Below are positions 6,602 through 12,958 of a stretch of DNA of 18,517 bases, piece by piece. This DNA is from GCA-2737595 sp037138535 (GTDB lineage Bacteria > Actinomycetota > Actinomycetes > Nanopelagicales > Nanopelagicaceae): NCBI GenBank assembly GCA_037138535.1, contig JBAXIG010000032.1:1-18517 (forward strand). Direction: 5' to 3'. The translations under genes and the position numbers were made by a program. Position 1 is the stretch's first letter, and each line of letters opens with the position of its first letter. A model generated the notes under the pieces. The model saw only the letters and a list, made by a program, of their open reading frames with translations, searched no databases and was not told the DNA's origin.

Positions 6602-8890
6602 ATGTCCAAGACCCACCTCATTGCCGAGGGGGCCGCTATTCAACTCACGGGCATGAACCTAGTCTTCGTCGTAATCGTGATGGCGGTTTCGCTCGCAGCC
6701 CTGGTTGTTGCCTACGGCTTGCGCTTACAGGTGCTCGCTGCAGATGAAGGCACCGAAAGCATGAAGAAGATCGCCGTTGCAATTCAAGAAGGCGCAGCGG
6801 CTTACCTCACCCGACAATTTAAGACGCTCTCAGTCTTTGTTGTCCTTGTCTTCTTCCTCCTCTTCGCACTTCCAGGACATGCGGATATCCGCATTGGCCG
6901 CTCCATCTTCTTTATTTTGGGAGCGCTCTTCTCCGCGTTCGTGGGTTACCAAGGAATGTGGCTGGCAGTACGTGCAAACGTACGTGTAGCTGCAGCTGCT
7001 AAGGATCACGGCGCACAACCAGCCATGAAGATCGCCTTCCGTACTGGTGGCGTCGTGGGCATGCTCACTGTCGGCCTCGGACTTCTTGGCGCATCAACAA
7101 TCGTGCTTATCTACAAGGGCGATGCTCCAGCCGTTCTCGAAGGATTTGGTTTCGGCGCTGCCATGCTCGCGATGTTCATGCGCGTGGGTGGCGGTATTTT
7201 CACCAAAGCTGCTGACGTCGGCGCTGACCTCGTCGGTAAGGTTGAGCAAGGAATTCCAGAAGATGATCCTCGCAATGCTGCGACCATCGCTGACAACGTC
7301 GGTGACAACGTCGGTGACTGTGCCGGTATGGCTGCAGATCTCTTCGAGTCTTACGCGGTAACTCTTGTTGCTGCCGTCATCCTAGGTAAGGCTGCGTTCG
7401 GCACGATGGGCTTGGTATTCCCACTCATCGTTCCAGCAATCGGTGTTGTTACCGCAGTTATCGGTATCTTCATCACGCGCCTTCGCTCAACTGATAAGAG
7501 TGGAATGCAAGCAATCAACCGCTCATTCTTCATCTCAGCAATCATCAGCGCGGTACTCGTTGCCGTTGCCACCATTGCTTACTTGCCAGATAGCTTCGCA
7601 GGCTTTGCGCCAAGTCCACACGTTGAATCAGCCACTAATCCTCGGATGGTTGCCATCATCGCGGTACTCATTGGTATCGCCCTTGCTGCCGCTATCCAAG
7701 TACTTACGGGTTACTTCACCGAGACTGGGCGTCGTCCAGTCAACGACGTAGCTGCTTCCTCACAAACTGGTGCTGCCACCGTAATCCTCGCTGGTATCTC
7801 AGTCGGTTTCGAGTCTGCTGTTTACTCAGCACTCCTCATCGCATCCGCCGTCTTTGGCGCATTCTTGCTGGGTAGCGGAAGCATCATCGTTTCGCTCTTT
7901 GCAGTTGCGCTCGCAGGTTGCGGTTTGCTCACCACGGTCGGCGTCATCGTCGCCATGGATACCTTTGGCCCGATCTCAGATAACGCACAAGGCATCGCAG
8001 AAATGTCTGGCGATGTTCATGGAGAAGGTTCCAAGGTTCTTACTTCACTCGATGCAGTCGGTAACACTACGAAGGCAATCACCAAGGGCATTGCGATTGC
8101 CACTGCAGTACTTGCAGCTACCGCGCTCTTCGGATCATTCACTGCTGCAATCAAGAACGCTGTTATTGACTCTGGTATCGACATCAAGTCGATTGCAGAT
8201 CAATTGCAATTCAGTGGCATCCTCGACGTGGCAGATCCACGAAACCTCGTGGGTCTCATCATCGGTGCCGCAGTGGTATTCCTCTTCTCCGGTCTTGCTG
8301 TCAACGCGGTCTCCCGCGCTGCCGGTGCGGTCGTGCGAGAGGTACGCAATCAGTTCAAAGAACACCCAGGCATCATGTTGGGTACCGAACTTCCGGAGTA
8401 CGGCCGCGTGGTCGATATCTGCACGAAGGATTCACTTCGTGAGCTCGCAACGCCAGGTCTCCTCGCCGTTTTGGCTCCTATCGCAGTCGGCTTCGGCCTC
8501 GGCGTAGGCGCCCTCGGTGCATACCTTGCTGGCGCTATCGGCACCGGTACTTTGATGGCAGTCTTCCTCGCCAATTCCGGTGGTGCGTGGGACAACGCTA
8601 AAAAGATGGTGGAAGACGGGCACCACGGTGGCAAGGGTTCTGATGCACATGCTGCAACGATCATTGGTGACACGGTTGGCGATCCTTTCAAGGACACCGC
8701 TGGTCCTGCTATCAACCCATTGATCAAGGTGATGAACTTGGTGGCGCTCCTAGTGACACCAGCAATCGTCTCCTTCAGCATTGGTGATAGTGCAAATACT
8801 GGTCTCCGAATCACTATTTCACTCGTTGCACTCGCAGTCATCGTGGCCGCGCTGGTCAACACCAAGCGCAAATCCACGCAGATCGGCTAG
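6602..8890 (+). CDS. hppA: K+-insensitive H+-translocating membrane pyrophosphatase
   Basis: This 762-residue protein is dominated by about 16 hydrophobic helices. It hydrolyses cytoplasmic PPi and pumps protons across the membrane. The substrate-binding signature GGGIFTKAADVGADLVGKVE (197-216) is complete, as are DDPRN (221-225) and DNVGDNVGDCAG (231-242); DTVGDPFKDTAGPAINPLIK is near the C-terminus. The diagnostic segment GNTTKAIT has Lys491 and Thr494, the combination of the K+-independent subfamily (K+-dependent enzymes have Ala at the first position). GGAGG (6593-6597) lies 4 nt before the ATG. It probably forms a one-gene transcript, since a strong intrinsic terminator follows 16 nt after the stop. 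Acs encoded nearby releases PPi, as do DNA, RNA and amino-acid activation reactions, so the enzyme recovers that energy as a proton gradient. Confidence 0.97.
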   Translation: MSKTHLIAEGAAIQLTGMNLVFVVIVMAVSLAALVVAYGLRLQVLAADEGTESMKKIAVAIQEGAAAYLTRQFKTLSVFVVLVFFLLFALPGHADIRIGRSIFFILGALFSAFVGYQGMWLAVRANVRVAAAAKDHGAQPAMKIAFRTGGVVGMLTVGLGLLGASTIVLIYKGDAPAVLEGFGFGAAMLAMFMRVGGGIFTKAADVGADLVGKVEQGIPEDDPRNAATIADNVGDNVGDCAGMAADLFESYAVTLVAAVILGKAAFGTMGLVFPLIVPAIGVVTAVIGIFITRLRSTDKSGMQAINRSFFISAIISAVLVAVATIAYLPDSFAGFAPSPHVESATNPRMVAIIAVLIGIALAAAIQVLTGYFTETGRRPVNDVAASSQTGAATVILAGISVGFESAVYSALLIASAVFGAFLLGSGSIIVSLFAVALAGCGLLTTVGVIVAMDTFGPISDNAQGIAEMSGDVHGEGSKVLTSLDAVGNTTKAITKGIAIATAVLAATALFGSFTAAIKNAVIDSGIDIKSIADQLQFSGILDVADPRNLVGLIIGAAVVFLFSGLAVNAVSRAAGAVVREVRNQFKEHPGIMLGTELPEYGRVVDICTKDSLRELATPGLLAVLAPIAVGFGLGVGALGAYLAGAIGTGTLMAVFLANSGGAWDNAKKMVEDGHHGGKGSDAHAATIIGDTVGDPFKDTAGPAINPLIKVMNLVALLVTPAIVSFSIGDSANTGLRITISLVALAVIVAALVNTKRKSTQIG

Positions 8891-8906
8891 TTCAAAAACG
8901 TACATG

Positions 8907-8948
8907 GAGAGCGGGGGGTCGGTTAACGACTCCCCGCTCTCTCTTTTT
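8907..8948 (+). terminator. strong intrinsic terminator of hppA
   Basis: The stem GAGAGCGGGG (8907-8916) pairs with CCCCGCTCTC (8932-8941) and continues inward through a G-U and GTCG/CGAC, giving 15 bp around the loop GTTAA. It is followed by CTCTTTTTCT. This is a canonical Rho-independent terminator, 16 nt after the hppA stop. It lies inside the longest possible reading frame of the next gene, which argues for that gene starting downstream. Confidence 0.93.
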
Positions 8949-8975
8949 CTCCCTGGATTTACCTCGCGCTACGCG

Positions 8976-10043
8976 ATGGATGGCCTCAAAGTCGAAGAGC
9001 CCCTTCCTGGAAAGTTTCTCCTCTCAGATGAAGGAACGCCTCAAGAGCGCGGGAATGATTACGTACTTGGCATGAGCAACGCTTCGTTGACGCTGGCCTC
9101 TCTCACCCCGCGAATGCACTTCAAGCGCGCACTCGATCTAGGCACCGGCTCTGGAATTCAATCCCTCTTTCTCTCTGAGCATGTAGAGGAAATCGTTGGT
9201 ACAGACACAAACTCCCGCGCCTTAGAATTGGCGCATAGAAGTGCCCAAATTTCCGGAATTAGAATCGATTTACGCGAGGGTTCGCTCTACGAACCTGTTA
9301 TCGGCGAAACATTTGATCTCATTGTGTGCAATCCGCCTTTCGTAATTGCTCCTGCCGCGCTTTTTGAATATCGCGATGCTGGGATGGACGGCGATTCAGT
9401 AAGCCGAGAAATCGTCAGTAACGCAGCAGATTTCATGAATGATGATGGTTGGTTTATCTGTCTCGCTAATTGGTTAATCAAAGATGATTGGCGCGATCGA
9501 CTCATTGAATGGATAGCGCCTACGGGGTGCGATGCGTGGGTAGTGCAACGCGAACGTCTCTCCGCTGAAGAGTATGTTGAACTTTGGCTCGACGATGGTG
9601 GTGTCACCGATCGAACTGAAATAAAGAAGCACTGGTTGGAATACCTTGCGCCCTACGACGGCGTGGGTTTTGGGTGGATCGCGCTACACAAACGTGACTC
9701 ATTCTTCCCGCATCGATACCTCGAAGAGATGCCGCAGCAGCTCGATCTGCTGGAAAACCCACTTGCTCCCGCACTTCTTGAATATTTCGCTGGTGCAAAT
9801 CTGGCGCATGATCTGGAAGACGATGAGATCCTTGAGCGCTCCTGGGTGGCTCATCCCGATGTCATCGCTTCAGGCCACACTCTGCTGCAAGCGAGTGGGT
9901 TGCGCCGGGCCGTAGCGCTTGATCCAGAGGTGGTCTCGATCTACTCGGAGAGTGACTTTGTGCACGCGGTGAGTACGGGATACGAGGGCGGGATCGACCT
10001 CATTCGCGAGCTCATTCGTTTTGGACTCTTGCTCCCAGCCTAG
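8976..10043 (+). CDS. class I SAM-dependent methyltransferase, NPPF type
   Basis: From ATG 8976 the product has 355 residues. The SAM-binding motif I is ALDLGTGSGIQ, the acidic motif II is VGTDTNSRALELA, and motif IV is IVCNPPFVIAP; N/D-PPF/Y is the signature of N-methyltransferases such as PrmC and RsmC, which act on glutamine or base amino groups. The closest relatives I recall are actinobacterial proteins encoded between hppA and topA; the substrate is unknown. Those relatives carry roughly 90 extra N-terminal residues before the SAM domain, which seem to be missing here. The frame is open upstream to an ATG at 8904, but that start would place the hppA terminator inside the coding sequence, so 8976 is preferred. 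No Shine-Dalgarno site precedes either ATG, so the start is uncertain. The C-terminal part (about residues 200-355) is family-specific and has no motif I recognise. Confidence 0.85.
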   Translation: MDGLKVEEPLPGKFLLSDEGTPQERGNDYVLGMSNASLTLASLTPRMHFKRALDLGTGSGIQSLFLSEHVEEIVGTDTNSRALELAHRSAQISGIRIDLREGSLYEPVIGETFDLIVCNPPFVIAPAALFEYRDAGMDGDSVSREIVSNAADFMNDDGWFICLANWLIKDDWRDRLIEWIAPTGCDAWVVQRERLSAEEYVELWLDDGGVTDRTEIKKHWLEYLAPYDGVGFGWIALHKRDSFFPHRYLEEMPQQLDLLENPLAPALLEYFAGANLAHDLEDDEILERSWVAHPDVIASGHTLLQASGLRRAVALDPEVVSIYSESDFVHAVSTGYEGGIDLIRELIRFGLLLPA

Positions 10044-10110
10044 AAAACGGTGTTGACCTGGACTTATATGACTTCAGTTTGACAGGGACCCGCCCCCTAC
10101 CGCCACACTC

Positions 10111-10118
10111 TATATATA
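10111..10118 (+). promoter_or_regulatory. AT-rich candidate -10 region upstream of topA
   Basis: TATATATA stands out in a GC-rich stretch about 80 nt before the topA ATG. A perfect TTGACA lies at 10079-10084, but the spacer is 26 nt, too long for a standard pair. The promoter is likely in this gap, but its exact elements are unsure. Confidence 0.35.
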
Positions 10119-10169
10119 GGAGCATCCAGAAGCGGGGGTTGTAAGGCCTGCGCTGAGGAGCTCTTCGCT

Positions 10170-10199
10170 ATGTTCCACCCCTTCCTTAAGGAGTGCTAA
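10170..10199 (+). CDS. putative 9-codon leader peptide upstream of topA
   Basis: ATG 10170 opens a 9-residue frame (MFHPFLKEC) whose TAA ends at 10199, directly abutting the topA ATG at 10200 and in the same frame. A GAGGAG Shine-Dalgarno (10155-10160) lies 9 nt upstream of this ATG. The topA ribosome site AAGGAG (10188-10193) lies inside the small frame, so ribosomes on the leader would cover or deliver to the topA site. It may be chance; there is no comparative evidence here. Confidence 0.25.
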   Translation: MFHPFLKEC

Positions 10200-12920
10200 A
10201 TGACCCGCCTGGTCATCGTCGAATCACCTGCAAAAGCCAAGAAGATTGGTCAATTCCTGGGCGATGGATATGTGGTGGAAGCTAGCGTGGGTCATATTCG
10301 CGATCTCCCACAACGCGCCGCTGATATTCCAGCCGCATACAAGGGAATCGCGTGGGCCAAAGAAGGCGTCAACGTAGATAACGGTTTCGAACCTCTCTAT
10401 GTCGTTTATGGAGATAAGAAGAAAAAAGTTAGCGAGCTCAAGGCGCTCCTGAAAGATGCCACCGAACTTCTCTTGGCAACAGATGAGGACCGCGAAGGCG
10501 AAGCCATTGCGTGGCACTTACTTGAAGTATTACAACCAAAAGTTCCAGTACGCCGAATGGTCTTCCACGAAATTACCAAGGAAGCAATTCAAGAGGCAGC
10601 TGCCAATACCCGCGAATTGGATCAACGCTTAGTCGACGCGCAAGAAACTCGTCGAATCCTTGACCGTCTCTACGGATATCGACTCTCTCCTGTGCTCTGG
10701 AAGAAAGTCATGCCACGTCTCTCCGCAGGACGCGTGCAATCCGTGGCTACCAGACTGGTAGTAGAGCGCGAACGTGAACGCATTAAATTTGTGGCCTCTG
10801 GTTGGTGGGATATCAATGCTCAATGCGCTGGTGGCTTCACGGCGCGCATGCTTTCAGTAGATGGCAAGCGACTCACTGGTGGAAAAGATTTCGGTGATGA
10901 TGGCAAGCTCTCTGCTAAAGCGACGAGTGAGACTCTCCTTCTTGATGAGCAGAGTGCGGCTACGCTCGTGCAAGTTCTTGAGGGAAGTTCTCTCAAAGTA
11001 CGTAGCGTGGAGGAATCTGCGCGCGTTGAACGTCCCAAGGCGCCATTCACCACTTCTACTTTGCAACAAGATGCCGGACGTCGACTTGGTTGGGGCGCTC
11101 AGATCACGATGCGCGTTGCTCAACGACTTTATGAAAACGGTTACATCACATACATGCGTACCGATTCACCCACACTTTCCACCACAGCGATCAATGCCGC
11201 ACGTGCATCAGCTGCCGCGCTCTACGGCGCTGACCATGTAGCAGAAGGTCCACGTCAATACACTGGCAAAGCGAAGAACGCACAAGAGGCTCACGAAGCA
11301 GTTCGCCCAGCGGGAGACGCTTTCCGCACCCCAGGTGAAGTGGCTAGCGAACTCTCACGCGATGAGCTCTCGCTCTATGACTTGATCTGGAAGCGCACGG
11401 TCGCCTCGCAGATGGCGGATGCTCGCAAGCTTCAAGTGCGCGTAGATATGGACGCTGACGCATCCGATGGCCGCAAAGTAGATTTCCGGGCCACTGGCAC
11501 CGTCGTTACTTTCCCTGGCTTCCTCGCCGCTTACGAAGAGGCGAAAGACGACAGTGATGATGACGATGCGCGTCGCTTGCCGCCGCTCTCTCAAGGCGAC
11601 ATTGTGGCCGTTGAAAAATTTGGCGCCGAGGGCCACACCACGCAACCACCATCGCGTTACACCGAACCGACTTTAGTTGCCCGTATGGAAGAGCTTGGCA
11701 TTGGGCGACCATCAACATTTGCCACTATTTTGCAAACCATTCAAGACCGTGGATACGTCTCGAAGCGTGGGCGTTCCCTGGTTCCCACCTTCCTCGCCTT
11801 TGCAGTGGTGGGATTGCTGGAACAACACTTTTCTAAGTTAGTGGATTACGATTTCACCGCATCGATGGAAGAAGATCTCGACCGGATTGCCGAAGGAACC
11901 GAAGATCGCGTTCGTTGGCTCACTGGTTTCTATTTTGGTCACGATGGAATCCCAGGCCTTGATGCACTCACTGCGGATCTTGCTGCCATCGATGCTCGCG
12001 AGGTAAATACTTTCGAAGTAGGTGAAGGTATCTCGCTTCGCGTTGGTCGATTTGGAAATTATTTAGAAATCGGTGAAGGAGAGACCCGTCGCACCACAAA
12101 TATTCCTCTTGATATGGCACCTGATGAATTGACACTCGCCATGGCGCAAGAACTTTTTAATCGTCCAAGTGGCGAGCGCATTCTCGGTAATGATCCCGCC
12201 ACTGGTCGGGTCATTCTTGCCAAGGACGGTCGCTACGGTCCGTACGTCACCGAAGTGCTTCCAGATGACGTTCCGACTAAAGGTGCTAAAGCAGTGAAAG
12301 CAAAGACTGCTTCACTATTTAAAGATATGAGCCTTGACACCATCACTATCGATGAGGCACTCACACTTTTCACACTTCCGCGCATGGTGGGTATCGATCC
12401 GACAACTCAAGTAGAGATCACCGCGCAAAACGGTCCCTTCGGCCCTTACCTTCGTCGTGGCACCGATTCGCGCACCATAGATTCAGAGGCCCAACTCTTC
12501 ACGCTGACACTTGATGAGGCGGTGGCAATTTATGCACTTCCAAAGTTCCGTGGTCGCGGCGTTGCCAAGCCTCCTCTGAAGGAGCTTGGCCAAGATCCTG
12601 CCTCGACTCGCGCGGTCGTGGTCAAGGATGGACGCTTCGGTGCCTATGTCACCGACGGGGAGACAAATGCCACTCTTCGTCGTAACGATCCCATTGAAAC
12701 CCTTACCCTCGATCGCGCCCTAGAACTGCTGGCAGAGAAGCGGGCCAAGGAATTGGAGGAGGGTCCACGCGTAAAGAAGCGCTCTCCTCAGCGTGCCACC
12801 AACAAGGCTCCTAAGAAGGCAGCTGCTAAGAAGCCAGCCGCGAAGAAGGCCCCTGAAAAGGCAGTAGGTAAGAAGCCAGCCGCCAAGAAGGCAGCCGCCA
12901 AGAAGCCAGTAACTGTCTAG
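10200..12920 (+). CDS. topA: DNA topoisomerase I (type IA)
   Basis: This 906-residue enzyme relaxes negative supercoils by single-strand passage. The TOPRIM domain starts at residue 3 with LVIVESPAKAKKI (Glu8) and contains TDEDREGEA (Asp95, Asp97, Glu99; Mg2+ ligands). SAGRVQSVATRLVVERE and the catalytic block GYITYMRTDSPTLS with the attacking Tyr318 follow. The C-terminal part has four TopoI-type repeats, recognisable by GRFGNYLE, GRYGPYVTE, GPFGPYLRRG and GRFGAYVTDG. It lacks zinc-finger cysteines and ends in a Lys/Ala/Pro-rich tail (858-906), as in mycobacterial and Streptomyces TopA, where the tail supports DNA binding and processivity. Start: ATG with AAGGAG 6 nt upstream. It lies 156 nt after the methyltransferase stop, the largest gap here, containing the presumed promoter. 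Confidence 0.97.
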   Translation: MTRLVIVESPAKAKKIGQFLGDGYVVEASVGHIRDLPQRAADIPAAYKGIAWAKEGVNVDNGFEPLYVVYGDKKKKVSELKALLKDATELLLATDEDREGEAIAWHLLEVLQPKVPVRRMVFHEITKEAIQEAAANTRELDQRLVDAQETRRILDRLYGYRLSPVLWKKVMPRLSAGRVQSVATRLVVERERERIKFVASGWWDINAQCAGGFTARMLSVDGKRLTGGKDFGDDGKLSAKATSETLLLDEQSAATLVQVLEGSSLKVRSVEESARVERPKAPFTTSTLQQDAGRRLGWGAQITMRVAQRLYENGYITYMRTDSPTLSTTAINAARASAAALYGADHVAEGPRQYTGKAKNAQEAHEAVRPAGDAFRTPGEVASELSRDELSLYDLIWKRTVASQMADARKLQVRVDMDADASDGRKVDFRATGTVVTFPGFLAAYEEAKDDSDDDDARRLPPLSQGDIVAVEKFGAEGHTTQPPSRYTEPTLVARMEELGIGRPSTFATILQTIQDRGYVSKRGRSLVPTFLAFAVVGLLEQHFSKLVDYDFTASMEEDLDRIAEGTEDRVRWLTGFYFGHDGIPGLDALTADLAAIDAREVNTFEVGEGISLRVGRFGNYLEIGEGETRRTTNIPLDMAPDELTLAMAQELFNRPSGERILGNDPATGRVILAKDGRYGPYVTEVLPDDVPTKGAKAVKAKTASLFKDMSLDTITIDEALTLFTLPRMVGIDPTTQVEITAQNGPFGPYLRRGTDSRTIDSEAQLFTLTLDEAVAIYALPKFRGRGVAKPPLKELGQDPASTRAVVVKDGRFGAYVTDGETNATLRRNDPIETLTLDRALELLAEKRAKELEEGPRVKKRSPQRATNKAPKKAAAKKPAAKKAPEKAVGKKPAAKKAAAKKPVTV
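12771..12917 (+). repeat. lysine-rich low-complexity tail of topA
   Basis: Codons 858-906 encode degenerate repeats of AAKKPAAKK/APEKAVGKK type built from GCC/GCT-AAG-AAG units. This is a coding low-complexity tract, basic and probably disordered, prone to repeat-length variation between strains. Confidence 0.8.
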
Positions 12921-12946
12921 CCTCGGCTAGGCGTACCTGGTCGGGC

Positions 12947-12952
12947 TAGGCT
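12947..12952 (+). promoter_or_regulatory. -10 box of a leaderless promoter for the MFS-Tmk operon
   Basis: TAGGCT is followed by 6 nt and then GTG 12959, the same hexamer and spacing as at 4235-4247. No Shine-Dalgarno sequence is present. A near copy of the surrounding sequence, TCGGCTAGGC (12923-12932), precedes TCGGGCTAGGC (12941-12951). The 38-nt gap after topA leaves little space for anything else. Confidence 0.55.
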
Positions 12953-12958
12953 TTCGAC

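Noticed and set aside
6481..6747. An 88-codon plus-strand frame starting ATG 6481 and running into hppA
   Set aside because: It covers the hairpin and hppA promoter region, overlaps hppA by about 150 bp in another frame, has no ribosome site and looks unstructured.
7291..7318. Tandem repeat GACAACGTCGGT in hppA
   Set aside because: It encodes the conserved DNVGDNVGD motif of all membrane pyrophosphatases, so it reflects protein constraint and not a DNA repeat element.
8350..8877. A 175-codon minus-strand open frame and a 217-codon frame (7854-8507, +) overlapping hppA
   Set aside because: Both are out-of-frame readings of a highly conserved pyrophosphatase gene with strong codon bias; the products have no recognisable features.
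10079..10118. TTGACA (10079-10084) plus TATATA as a classical sigma-70 promoter for topA
   Set aside because: The spacer is 26 nt against the usual 16-18, so the two hexamers are unlikely to work as a pair; only the AT-rich element was kept, at low confidence.
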